From CAYXXN01 sp964469055 (lineage in GTDB: Bacteria > Acidobacteriota > Thermoanaerobaculia > Multivoradales > JAHEKO01), in contig CAYXXN010000084.1 of the NCBI GenBank assembly GCA_964469055.1, forward strand, positions 1 to 12,511: 12,511 nt of DNA, in the 5' to 3' direction. A program made the translations under genes and the position numbers. Position 1 is the first letter of the stretch. The number at the start of each line of letters is the position of its first letter. A model generated the notes under the pieces. The model had not been told where the DNA came from. It made no database searches and worked only from the letters and a program-made list of their open reading frames with translations. Shown here one piece after another: positions 1 through 7,441 of this stretch.

Positions 1-1331
1 CGCGGTGCGGCAGCCTGCCAGCGGGCGGCGAGGATGGCGAGCGTCCGATCCCCCGGCAGCGCGCGGCGCGCCCGCTCGAGCTCGGCGCGCGCCTCGTCGT
101 GGCGCCCGAGGGCGAGCAGGGTGATCACCTGCCCGAAGTGCGCCTCGCCCATCGCCGGGGCGGTTTCCAGAGCTCGCCGGTAGTCATCGAGGGCCTCCTC
201 GAGACGTCCCGTCGCGCGCTCGAGCTGCGCGAGGTCGACAAGGGCGCGCTCGGCCAGCGGATCGAGCACGAGGGCCCGCCGCAGGGTGGACTCGGCCTCG
301 GCGGCTTCGCCGGAGGAGGCGAGCACGGCGCCCAGCAGCTCCAGGCCGTCGGCGTGGTCCGGCTGGCGGGCGAGCAACCCTCGCAGCTCGGCGATGGCCG
401 CCTCCCGCTCCCCCAGTTGCACGTACACGATCGCCTTGCCGAAGCGCGGTGGCAGGAGGTCGGGATCGGCCGCCAGCGCCTGATCGAATTCGACCAGGGC
501 GAGGCGATCGTTCTCGCGCGCCGCGGCCAGTGCGGCCCCGCGAGAGTGAGCGCGCGAGCCCACGGCCAGGGCCTGCACCTCCCGCAGCCAGGGGTCCTCG
601 ACGCCGACCGGCTGCCGCAGGAGATTCGCCGCCGGCAAGGCCTCGAGATAGCGCGCCGCCAGGTCCCGCTCGCCGAGCGCCGCGTGGGCCTGGCCGAGCA
701 GGTACTGGATCTCGGTCGACTCCGGCCGGCGGGTCAGGGCCTGACGCAGCAGCGCTAGGGCCTCTCGCGGCGAGCGGCGCGCCAGCGCGATCTTGGCCAG
801 ACCCACCGCGGCCTCCGCCTCCCCATCCGCTTCGTCGAGCAGGTCGCGAAGGGCGGCCTCCGCCTCCTCGAGCTGCCCTCGGTCGAGGAGCAGCTCGGCG
901 CGCAGGGCCCGCGCCGGGGAGTCGCCGGGCCGCAGGGCCAGGGCGCCGGCGAGCGAGCGCTCGCTCGCCTCCCAGTCGCCCGCGGCCCGCTCGGCCACCG
1001 CCAAGAGGTAGTGCCAACGGAACTCCTCGGCGTCGAGCCGCCTCGCGTTGCGGTACGCCGTCCGGGCTGGCGGCAGGTCCCCGTAGGCGTGGAAGAGCAT
1101 GCCGAGCCGGCCGTACGCCTCCGCCAGCGCCGCGCGCGGCGCCCGCGGATCGTCGCGCAGCGGCGCGAGCTCGGCGAAGGCCCCCTCGAACTGGCGCTGC
1201 ACCGGCGGGCTCATCGACTGGAGCGCGCTCGGCGGCTCGACCGTCTCGAGCTCGCGGAGCGCCCCGTCCGGGCAGCCCGCCAGAGCGATCGCCGAGAGCA
1301 GCGCGACGGCGCGAGTCGCTCTAGGCGGCAC
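1..1331 (-). CDS. TPR-repeat lipoprotein (3' end beyond window)
   Basis: The 443 visible codons encode a lipoprotein made almost wholly of tetratricopeptide-type helical repeats. The start chosen is GTG at 1331-1329. It gives an N-terminus with basic residues, a short hydrophobic stretch and a lipobox Leu17-Ala18-Gly19-Cys20, a type II signal peptide that later in-frame Met starts would lose. TPR-like helix pairs follow from about residue 65 to the edge; clear ones lie near 103-135, 137-167, 172-202, 205-232, 272-290, 294-324, 327-357, 361-391 and 395-425, with the usual small residues and a Pro near each repeat end. TPR arrays bind proteins; here the array should sit at a membrane face outside the cytoplasm. 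The gene overlaps the upstream CRTAC1 gene by 11 bp, so the two are probably co-transcribed and translationally coupled. I see no clear Shine-Dalgarno before the GTG. The partner is unknown; the C-terminus is missing. Confidence 0.85.
   Translation of the reverse strand, partial: MPPRATRAVALLSAIALAGCPDGALRELETVEPPSALQSMSPPVQRQFEGAFAELAPLRDDPRAPRAALAEAYGRLGMLFHAYGDLPPARTAYRNARRLDAEEFRWHYLLAVAERAAGDWEASERSLAGALALRPGDSPARALRAELLLDRGQLEEAEAALRDLLDEADGEAEAAVGLAKIALARRSPREALALLRQALTRRPESTEIQYLLGQAHAALGERDLAARYLEALPAANLLRQPVGVEDPWLREVQALAVGSRAHSRGAALAAARENDRLALVEFDQALAADPDLLPPRFGKAIVYVQLGEREAAIAELRGLLARQPDHADGLELLGAVLASSGEAAEAESTLRRALVLDPLAERALVDLAQLERATGRLEEALDDYRRALETAPAMGEAHFGQVITLLALGRHDEARAELERARRALPGDRTLAILAARWQAAAP
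948..969. repeat. 22-bp perfect palindrome inside the TPR gene
   Basis: The two 11-base arms are exact reverse complements, centred between 958 and 959, with alternating GAGC/GCTC units. It lies inside TPR coding sequence (Ala-Ser-Glu-Arg-Ser-Leu-Ala, about residues 122-128). A GC-rich coding sequence rich in Ser, Glu, Arg and Leu codons can produce this by chance, so I assign no function. Confidence 0.5.
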
Positions 1332-2967
1332 GGCGGAGAAAGACCAGATAGCGGTCGGCCGGCGGCTCGAGCAGCCGCGTCTGCGTCCCATCCGGCCAGA
1401 AGAGATCCAGCCGATCGAAGCGAGCCGCCTCGCCGGCGCCGAAGTGAATCCGCGGGTCGTTGGCCGACAGGTAGCTGCCGTCCGCCCGCACCCGGCGGTG
1501 GAGGCTGCGGCCGCCGACTTCGAGCACGGCGCGAGTGCCCGGCACGCCGTCGGGACCCCCCTCGGCGCGCAAGCGCAGGCCGAGCCAGCGGGCCGGCGGC
1601 GGCTCCCCCAAGAGCAGCCGCGCCGGGGCGTTGTTGTTGGCGATCGCCAGGTCCCCGTCGCCGTCGCCGTCCACATCGCCCACGGCGAGGCCGCGGCCCA
1701 CCTCGAGGGTGGCGAGCGGCGCCGGCCGGGGCAGCACTTCGGTGAAGCGGCCGTCGCCCTCGTTCTCGAACAGCTGGTCCTCCTGTCCCAAGCCCACGGG
1801 ATCGCCGGCCGCGAGCAGCTCTCGGTTCAGCTTGACGCCGCCGGTGACCGTGACGAGATCCAGATCCCCGTCGAGGTCGTAGTCGACGAAGACGCTGCCG
1901 AAGCCGGTGTACCCGGCGCTGGGCGGTCCGAGCCCGCTCACCGCGGTCGAATCCAGGAACATCCCGGCGCCGTCGTTGAGGTAGAACGTGTTGGTCTGCT
2001 CGGCGATGTGGGTCATGAACAGATCCTCGTCGCCGTCGCCGTCGGCATCCCCGGCGTCCACCCCCATGCTCGACTCGGCCAGGCCGTCGATGTTCAATGC
2101 GCAGCCGCGCTCCAGCCCCTCCTCGCGCAGCGTGCCGTCCCCCTGGTTGCGCCACAGGAAGTTCGCCATCAGGTCGTTGGCGACGTAGAGATCGACGCTG
2201 CCGTCGGCGTCGTAGTCCGCGGCGACGACGCCGAGACCGTTCCCCGCCGCGGCGTGCACCCCGGCCGCCAGGGTCGCGTCCTCGAAGGTGCCGTCGCCGC
2301 GGTTGTGGAACAAGCGATGGGTCTCCGGCTCGTAGACCTGCGGCCCGCAGTAGTCCAGCGAGCCGGACGGGTTATGGCACTCCTTGCCGAGGTCGGGGGT
2401 GTAGTCGACATAGTTGGCGACGTAGAGATCGAGCCAGCCGTCGCGATCGAGGTCCGCGAAGGCGGCGCTGGTCGACCAGCGCGGGTCGACCGCGCCGGCC
2501 GCCGCCGTCACGTCCTCGAAGGTGCCGTCGCCGCGGTTGCGCAGCAAGTGGTTCGACCCGAGGCTCGTCACGTAGAGGTCGGGGTCGCCGTCGTTGTCGA
2601 CGTCACCGGCGGCTACCCCCATGCCGTAGCCGTCCGATCGTTCCGGGGTCGCGCCCGTCACGTCGCGGAAGCGCGCTCGGGCACGCCCCGAGCCCGCGGC
2701 CTCGAGGTCATTGCGATAGAGCCGATCGGCGAAGGGCGGCACGTGGCGAGGCGAGTCGATGGCCTCGGCCAGGGTCTTGCCCTTGCCCAGCATGCGCCCT
2801 TGGACGAAGAAGAGATCGAGGTCGCCGTCGCCGTCGTAGTCGAAGAGGGCGGCACCCGGCCCCATCATCTCGCAGAAATACAGCTCACCCGAGCGACCGC
2901 TGAAGTGGACGAAGTCGAGGCCGGACTCGGCGGTGGCATCGCGGAAGGGCTGGACCTCGGCCTCCGG
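1321..2967 (-). CDS. CRTAC1 family protein: FG-GAP/VCBS repeats plus ASPIC/UnbV domain (5' end lost in gap)
   Basis: The reading frame is open from the N gap at 2967 to TAG at 1323-1321, 548 residues. The true start and any signal peptide lie in the gap; the Met-Met at visible residues 34-35 is internal, because the residues before it (AESGLDFVHFSG, about 13-24) match the usual family N-terminal motif. At least seven Asp-rich Ca-binding-type FG-GAP/VCBS loops of form DxDxDGxxDL occur near visible residues 43-53, 122-133, 171-183, 250-262, 306-318, 361-373 and 430-443, as in an integrin-like beta-propeller. A Cys pair near 197 and 207 (YCGP) is typical of the family. The C-terminal part, about 460-531, fits the ASPIC/UnbV domain (GSYLSANDPRIHFGAG, then a WPDG motif). 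Such proteins are usually exported and thought to act in adhesion or surface assembly. The following TPR lipoprotein gene overlaps its end. Confidence 0.9.
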   Translation of the reverse strand, partial: PEAEVQPFRDATAESGLDFVHFSGRSGELYFCEMMGPGAALFDYDGDGDLDLFFVQGRMLGKGKTLAEAIDSPRHVPPFADRLYRNDLEAAGSGRARARFRDVTGATPERSDGYGMGVAAGDVDNDGDPDLYVTSLGSNHLLRNRGDGTFEDVTAAAGAVDPRWSTSAAFADLDRDGWLDLYVANYVDYTPDLGKECHNPSGSLDYCGPQVYEPETHRLFHNRGDGTFEDATLAAGVHAAAGNGLGVVAADYDADGSVDLYVANDLMANFLWRNQGDGTLREEGLERGCALNIDGLAESSMGVDAGDADGDGDEDLFMTHIAEQTNTFYLNDGAGMFLDSTAVSGLGPPSAGYTGFGSVFVDYDLDGDLDLVTVTGGVKLNRELLAAGDPVGLGQEDQLFENEGDGRFTEVLPRPAPLATLEVGRGLAVGDVDGDGDGDLAIANNNAPARLLLGEPPPARWLGLRLRAEGGPDGVPGTRAVLEVGGRSLHRRVRADGSYLSANDPRIHFGAGEAARFDRLDLFWPDGTQTRLLEPPADRYLVFLRRAA

Positions 2968-3067
2968 NNNNNNNNNNNNNNNNNNNNNNNNNNNNNNNNN
3001 NNNNNNNNNNNNNNNNNNNNNNNNNNNNNNNNNNNNNNNNNNNNNNNNNNNNNNNNNNNNNNNNNNN
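2968..3067. other. Scaffold gap (100 Ns)
   Basis: Exactly 100 N characters, a conventional placeholder for a gap of unknown length. It hides the 5' end of the CRTAC1 gene and could hide further genes between it and the MamK-like gene. Whether these two belong to one operon therefore cannot be read from this window. Confidence 0.98.
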
Positions 3068-3085
3068 CCACACAGCGCCCTCGCC

Positions 3086-4123
3086 CTACGCCTGCAGCCG
3101 CTCCCAGTCCGACTCGGGAGCGTCGATGGCGATGGCGAGGCCGCCGTCGGAGCCGACGTAGACGGGGTCCTTGACGACCCGGACCTTGCCGCCGCCGAAG
3201 TCGGTAAGCGCGTCCTGGAGGGCCATGCCCAAGCCCTGGATCAGGGCGGTGCCGCCCGAGAGGATGATGTTGTTGCGCACCTTGGACTGGTACTCGGGCT
3301 CGATGCGGGCGATCAAGTCGATCATCGTCTCGATGACCGGCGGCAACAGGGTCTCGCAGGCGGCCCGCATCTCGCCGGTGATGTCGAACTCGGTGGGCTT
3401 GCCTTGGACCGGCGCCGTCACGACCACTGGCGCGCGCGGCTCGCCGACGAAGGAGAAGCTCTCCTTCCACTGCGTCACCATGTGGACGGTGATGTTGGCC
3501 TCCGGATAGCGAGCCTTGATGAGCTGGAAGAGCTGCTGGTCGACCGAGTCGCCGGCCGTGGTCAGCGTCCGTTGGTCCTCCTCGCGCGGGTAGCGGCCCT
3601 TCATCACGCAGAAGTCGCTCGTGCCGGCACCCAGGTCGATGACCAGCGCGTGGAGCAGCGCGTCGAGCCCATAGGCCACGGCGAAGGGCTCCGAGACGAT
3701 CATCAGCGAGTCGACGAGGCCCGACATCGCGGCGCGCAGTTGCTGCTTGCTGATGCGCAGCGCCTCGGCCGGCACACCGACCACGGCGCGGACCTTGACT
3801 CCGTTCTCCTTGACCTCGTCGACGCCGGCCAGCGACAGCAAGTGCTGCAGGAGCTCGCGCACGGCGGTGGCCGCCGCCTCCGAGCCTTCGCGGATCAGGC
3901 CGCGCTCGAGGGGACGGTGCAGGTCGAGCATCAGCCGATTCTCGAGGGCCTCGGCGCCGATGAGCACGTCCCGTTTCAACACCTTGCGCGCCACCATGTC
4001 GACCGGCCAGCCCACGAAGGAGAGGATCATGTGGCGCACCCCGTTCGAGCCCGAGATCGAGCTCCGCGACGTGCCCAGATCGACGCCCAGGTTCAGCACG
4101 CTCTCCTTGCTCTTGTCGGTCAT
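3086..4123 (-). CDS. mamK: MamK-type bacterial actin (MreB/ParM/Hsp70 fold ATPase)
   Basis: This 345-residue protein is an actin-fold ATPase expected to form cytoplasmic filaments. Visible motifs are phosphate-1 LGVDLGTS (12-19), the EPFAVAYG segment with Glu145, phosphate-2 VIDLGAGTSD (161-170) with Asp163, and the adenosine motif IILSGGTALIQGLG (286-299). It matches magnetosome MamK rather than MreB along its length: a VGWPVDM segment (37-43, VGYPKDV in MamK), LDLHRPLERGL (66-76), EDQRTLTTAG (182-191), KESFSFVG (220-227), EPEYQSKVRNNI (275-286) and VKDPVY (317-322). These comparisons use the Magnetospirillum MamK sequence from memory. Asp163 aligns with MamK Asp161, needed for ATPase-driven filament dynamics. 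GGGGGAG lies 11 nt before the ATG, inside the amidase 3' end, and the amidase stop is 7 bp upstream, so co-expression with the amidase is likely. No other mam gene is visible, so a magnetosome role should not be assumed. Confidence 0.88.
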   Translation of the reverse strand: MTDKSKESVLNLGVDLGTSRSSISGSNGVRHMILSFVGWPVDMVARKVLKRDVLIGAEALENRLMLDLHRPLERGLIREGSEAAATAVRELLQHLLSLAGVDEVKENGVKVRAVVGVPAEALRISKQQLRAAMSGLVDSLMIVSEPFAVAYGLDALLHALVIDLGAGTSDFCVMKGRYPREEDQRTLTTAGDSVDQQLFQLIKARYPEANITVHMVTQWKESFSFVGEPRAPVVVTAPVQGKPTEFDITGEMRAACETLLPPVIETMIDLIARIEPEYQSKVRNNIILSGGTALIQGLGMALQDALTDFGGGKVRVVKDPVYVGSDGGLAIAIDAPESDWERLQA

Positions 4124-4130
4124 GCGTTCG

Positions 4131-5168
4131 TCAGCTCCCCCGGATCGAGCTCCGGCTCAGTCCCTCGCTGTAGGCGCGGATGCCCTGGAACAGGGTCTCC
4201 GCCAAGTACTGGCGGTAGCCCTCGTCGCGCAGCAACCCGCTCTCCTCGTCGTTCGACAGGCAACCCACCTCGGCCAGGATGGCCGGCATCTGCGTGTGGA
4301 TCAAGACGCCGAACGGCGCCGTCTTCACCCCGCGATTGGCGACCTCGGGGTCGAGGGTGCGCAGCGAGACGAGGAGCGCGCGCTGCACCGCCTCGGCCAG
4401 GGCGCGCGATTCCTCGCGGCGGACCCCAGCGTAGACGCGCTCGATCGCCTCCTTCAAATCGGCGAGCCGCAGCCCGCTCCCGGCGTTCTCGCGGGCGGCC
4501 ATCTCCTCGAGCTGGGGATCGTCGGTCGGCCCCAGATAGAAGGTCTCCACCCCGCGCGCGCCGGGATCGTCGAGCCAGTTGACGTGGATGGAGACGAAGA
4601 TGTCGCCCTCGCGGCGGTTGGCGATCGCCCCACGGTCGGCGAGCGAGAGGGCCTGGTCGCCGTCCCGCGTGAGGACCACTTCGTAGGCGGCGGCGGCCAG
4701 CAAGCGCTCCAGGCGCTGCGCGATGTCGAGAGTCAAGTCCTTCTCGACCAAACCGTCGCGACTCGCGGTGCCGCGGTTGGCACCGCCGTGGCCCGGGTCG
4801 AGGACCACCCTCTGGACGGCGAGCGGCAGCACGGAGCGGCCGATGGGCAGGCCCAGGGGTGCCGTCGCCAGGACAACCGTCGAGCGGCCGAGGTCGCGGG
4901 GCGGCCGCGGCGTGGCTTCGACCACGATGGCGGGTCGGTCGGCGCGGCGGCTCGCCGCCTGGGCGCGCCAGGCGGCGGCGAGCTCGCTCCCGGCTACGGC
5001 CACGGCGAAGAGCGCCGCCGGCACTCCGATCAGGAACGCCCCGCGAGCGACGAGGTGCCGCCGCACGCGGCGGCGGGCCTCGATGGCCGGACGCCCCTCG
5101 ATCGCGTAGACGTTGTCCGCCACCGCCTCGCGGAGGAGCCGCTCCTTCAAGCGTGCCGGGTTGCCCAT
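4131..5168 (-). CDS. Membrane-anchored N-acetylmuramoyl-L-alanine amidase (Amidase_3)
   Basis: This 345-residue zinc amidase should cleave the bond between N-acetylmuramic acid and L-alanine in peptidoglycan. The Amidase_3 domain spans about 119-334. It holds the expected zinc ligands His127 (DPGHGG), Glu142 (VEKDLTLDI) and His195 (SIHVN), and the catalytic Glu300 (AEVGCLSN). Unlike AmiC-type enzymes with a cleaved signal and an AMIN domain, it has a 40-residue highly basic N-terminus (RRRVRR at 32-37), one hydrophobic helix at about 41-63 and a linker. That predicts a cytoplasmic tail, single membrane anchor and periplasmic catalytic domain. ATG at 5168 is the first Met of the frame; no good Shine-Dalgarno precedes it. 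It heads a minus-strand unit with the MamK-type actin, 7 bp downstream. Likely roles are cell-wall remodelling or daughter-cell separation. Confidence 0.92.
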   Translation of the reverse strand: MGNPARLKERLLREAVADNVYAIEGRPAIEARRRVRRHLVARGAFLIGVPAALFAVAVAGSELAAAWRAQAASRRADRPAIVVEATPRPPRDLGRSTVVLATAPLGLPIGRSVLPLAVQRVVLDPGHGGANRGTASRDGLVEKDLTLDIAQRLERLLAAAAYEVVLTRDGDQALSLADRGAIANRREGDIFVSIHVNWLDDPGARGVETFYLGPTDDPQLEEMAARENAGSGLRLADLKEAIERVYAGVRREESRALAEAVQRALLVSLRTLDPEVANRGVKTAPFGVLIHTQMPAILAEVGCLSNDEESGLLRDEGYRQYLAETLFQGIRAYSEGLSRSSIRGS

Positions 5169-5258
5169 AAGAATCGGTGGGTCAGGAGCTTACGCGAACT
5201 CCCCGCCGGTCGCCAGTGGCGCGCTTCACTGCCAAGCGAGGATAATCTTCGCCTTTCC

Positions 5259-5263
5259 GGAGG
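5259..5263 (+). promoter_or_regulatory. Shine-Dalgarno site setting the M24 peptidase start
   Basis: GGAGG lies 7 nt before the ATG at 5271. The frame stays open far upstream on the plus strand, so this site, with the M24 N-terminal domain beginning right after it, fixes the start. A GATAAT hexamer at 5241-5246 could be a -10 element, but no convincing -35 is visible. Confidence 0.7.
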
Positions 5264-5270
5264 TGTACCG

Positions 5271-6455
5271 ATGCTCGCCGACCGCATCCCCGCCGTGCAG
5301 GCCGCGCTGGTCGCAGCCGACCTCGACGGTTGGTTTTTCAGCTGCTTCCAGCACAGCGACCCGATCAGCGTCGAGTTGCTCGGCCTGTCCGGCCGCTTCA
5401 TCAGCCGCCGCTGCTACTACCTCGTGCCGCGCCGCGGCGAGCCGAAGAAGCTCGTCCACGCGCTCGAGCCCGCGATGCTCGACGGCTTGCCCGGGGGCAA
5501 GAGTGTCTACCTCACCTGGAAGGCCTACGCCGACGGCGTCGCGGCCCTGGTCGCCGGCTCTCGGCGCCTCGCCGCGCAGTACAGCCCGGGAAACGCCCTC
5601 CCCGCCGTCTCGCGCTTGGACGCCGGCACCGCCGAGCTGCTGCGCGCCCAGGGCGTCGAGCTCGTCTCCTCGGCCGACCTCGTGCAGCGCTTCGCCGCCG
5701 TCTGGTCGGAGGCGCAGCTCGCCGGCCACCGCCGGGCCTGCACGGCGCTGCACGAGATCGTCCACGCCGCCTTCGCGATGACCAGCGAGGCCCTGCGCGC
5801 CGGTCGCGCCCTCTCCGAGTACGACGTCCAGCGGTTCATCGTCGAGGCCTTCGGCCGCCGCGGCCTGTGGGCGGAGACCGATCCCATCGTCGGCGTCAAC
5901 GCCCACAGCGCGGACCCGCACTACGTGCCGGGGCCGGAAGGCTCCTCGCCCATCCGCGCCGGCGACTTCCTCCTGATCGACCTGTGGGCGAAGGAGCGCG
6001 ACATCGAGAGCGTCTACGCGGACATCACCTGGTGCGGCGTCGGCGCGCCCTCGCCGACCCCTCGCCAGGCGGAGATCTTCGGCCTGGACGTCGCCGCCCG
6101 GGACGCCGGCGCCGCCCTCGTCCGCTCGCGCTATCCGCACCAGCCGGTCGCCGGCTACGAGGTCGACGACGCGACCCGCGCCGTGATCGTCCAGGCGGGC
6201 TACGGCGACTTCTTCATCCATCGCACCGGGCACTCGATCGGCATCGAGGACCACGGCCACGGCGCCAACATGGACAACCTCGAGACCCACGACACCCGGC
6301 AGCTCGTGGCGATGACCGGCTTTTCGATCGAGCCCGGCATCTACTTCCCCGGCGACTTCGGCGTGCGCACCGAGATCAACATCGCGTTGACGCCCGAGGG
6401 GGTGGCCGAGATCACCGGCGGCGAGCCGCAACGGGAGCTGCTGACGCTCCTGTGA
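5271..6455 (+). CDS. M24 family metallopeptidase (Xaa-Pro aminopeptidase/dipeptidase-like)
   Basis: This 394-residue cytoplasmic enzyme has an N-terminal creatinase-like domain (about 3-145) followed by a pita-bread catalytic domain (about 155-385). All five dinuclear metal ligands are visible: Asp237 (LLIDLW), Asp251 (YADIT), His321 (RTGHSIG), Glu354 (FSIEPGIY) and Glu368 (RTEINIAL). His217 in DPHYVPG fits the substrate-binding His of the family. This supports cleavage of a peptide bond next to proline, or another M24 reaction; exact specificity cannot be read. The gene is intact and of normal length. It is divergent from the amidase-actin unit across 102 bp, and its TGA overlaps the GTG of the next gene, so the two should be translated together. 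No signal peptide is seen. Confidence 0.92.
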   Translation: MLADRIPAVQAALVAADLDGWFFSCFQHSDPISVELLGLSGRFISRRCYYLVPRRGEPKKLVHALEPAMLDGLPGGKSVYLTWKAYADGVAALVAGSRRLAAQYSPGNALPAVSRLDAGTAELLRAQGVELVSSADLVQRFAAVWSEAQLAGHRRACTALHEIVHAAFAMTSEALRAGRALSEYDVQRFIVEAFGRRGLWAETDPIVGVNAHSADPHYVPGPEGSSPIRAGDFLLIDLWAKERDIESVYADITWCGVGAPSPTPRQAEIFGLDVAARDAGAALVRSRYPHQPVAGYEVDDATRAVIVQAGYGDFFIHRTGHSIGIEDHGHGANMDNLETHDTRQLVAMTGFSIEPGIYFPGDFGVRTEINIALTPEGVAEITGGEPQRELLTLL

Positions 6456-7432
6456 CTCGGGGTCCGGAGAGCCCCTCCCCGCCGGCGGGGCCCGCGCCCG
6501 TCGAGCGCGTCCGCGGCGAGCACCCGAGCGACGCGGCGTGGCGGGCCGACGCCTTGGCACGGAGCCGCCACGCCCGGCTGCTCGACCAGTTGGTCCAGCC
6601 CCTCGAGGAGCGTGACCCCGACAAGGCGGCCCGCGTCTGCGGCGCCGTCTGCCGTGCCGTGCTCGCCGATTTCGCTCCGGCCTCGATCCTCTTGCCCGCC
6701 CCGGCGCGGACGCGGCTCCAGGCCCTGACCGCCTGGGCGGCGACCCTCTTCGACTTCGCCTGCCAGTCGGGCCTCGAAGGCGAGCGGCTGGCCCAGATCA
6801 ACCGCTGGGAGTACGAGCTCGACCGCGCCCTCGCCGGTGAGCCGGCCGGGCAGCCGGTGTTCCTGCTCCTCGCCGCCGAGCAGGCGGTGGAGCCGTGGCC
6901 GGCAGAGGCCTTCGCGGCGATGTCGCACGTCGCCCGGCGGCGGGTGGCCTCTCCCCGACCCGCGACGGCCGACGAGGCGGCGCGCGGCGCCCGCCGCCTG
7001 GCCGCCGCCGCCCTCGCCGGCCTGGCGCCCGAGGCCCTCGCCGACGAAGAGCTGCTCGAGCTCACGGCGGCGCTCGTCCGCCTGCGGCGGCTGATCGATC
7101 TCGGTCCCGGGCTCCGACGAGGCCAGGCGGGGCTCCCGCGCGAGGAGCTGCCCGAGGCCTGGGAGATCGGGCGGCCGGTGTCGCCCATGGAGCTCGCGAC
7201 GGCGGTGCTGCGCGAGGCCGAGCGCTTGCGGCCGGCCTTCGCGAACGGCCGGCGCACCGTCCGCCGGCTGTCGGCTCCCCTGCGGCCGGCGGCTCGTTAT
7301 GCGGTCCTCGCCGGCCGGCGGCTGCTGGGCAAGATCGAGCGCGCCGGCGCCCGCGTCGTCGAGCGGTCGCCGCGGCTCGGCCTCGCGGAGCGGCTCGTGC
7401 TCCTGCTGCGGGCCCGCACCACGCCCTGGTGA
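6452..7432 (+). CDS. Squalene/phytoene synthase-fold protein with degenerate Asp motifs
   Basis: The start GTG at 6452 forms a GTGA overlap with the M24 stop; GGGAG lies 14 nt upstream. The frame is open well before this point, so the start is inferred from the overlap. The 326-residue product resembles squalene/phytoene synthases. Fold landmarks are FAPASILLP (74-82), ALTAWAATLFD (91-101, equivalent to the ALYAFCRxxDD helix), NRWEYELDRALAGEP (117-131), LIDLGPGLRRG (214-224) followed by GLPREEL (227-233, equivalent to the ILRDVGEDLRRG...LPREEL region), and a C-terminal helix LREAERLR (253-260). Each catalytic DxxxD motif keeps only its first Asp: DFACQ at 101-105 and DLGPG at 216-220. Ordinary Mg-diphosphate chemistry is therefore doubtful. 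It may be a non-catalytic or altered family member. No carotenoid or hopanoid gene is adjacent. Confidence 0.72.
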   Translation: MTRGPESPSPPAGPAPVERVRGEHPSDAAWRADALARSRHARLLDQLVQPLEERDPDKAARVCGAVCRAVLADFAPASILLPAPARTRLQALTAWAATLFDFACQSGLEGERLAQINRWEYELDRALAGEPAGQPVFLLLAAEQAVEPWPAEAFAAMSHVARRRVASPRPATADEAARGARRLAAAALAGLAPEALADEELLELTAALVRLRRLIDLGPGLRRGQAGLPREELPEAWEIGRPVSPMELATAVLREAERLRPAFANGRRTVRRLSAPLRPAARYAVLAGRRLLGKIERAGARVVERSPRLGLAERLVLLLRARTTPW

Positions 7433-7441
7433 GGGCGCGGG

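Noticed and set aside
99..3174. Long open plus-strand frames opposite the TPR and CRTAC1 genes, including one of about 690 codons
   Set aside because: They are antisense to genes with clear domains, have compositions rich in Arg, Ala, Pro and Gly or long Val/Ala-biased tracts typical of shadow frames in GC-rich DNA, and one reads through the Ns.
3086..4123. Calling the actin MreB
   Set aside because: Neighbouring mreC, mreD and pbp genes are absent and the signature segments match MamK better. It still needs a tree to settle.
5241..5246. GATAAT as a promoter for the M24 gene
   Set aside because: The hexamer is a fair -10 but no -35 or other support is visible, so I mention it only in the ribosome-site entry.
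2933..5270. Plus-strand open frames across the actin and amidase region, including an upstream extension of the M24 gene back to 3747
   Set aside because: They lie opposite the actin and amidase genes, which have intact catalytic motifs. The M24 domain begins only at 5271, directly after a Shine-Dalgarno site.
5226..6560. Minus-strand open frame of 444 codons opposite the M24 peptidase
   Set aside because: No recognisable motif, shadow-type composition, and the opposite strand encodes a complete enzyme with all five metal ligands.
7433..7441. Terminators between the convergent gene pairs (also 9225-9228)
   Set aside because: The spacers are 9 and 4 bp, too short for a hairpin, and I see no stem with a T-run in the flanking codons.
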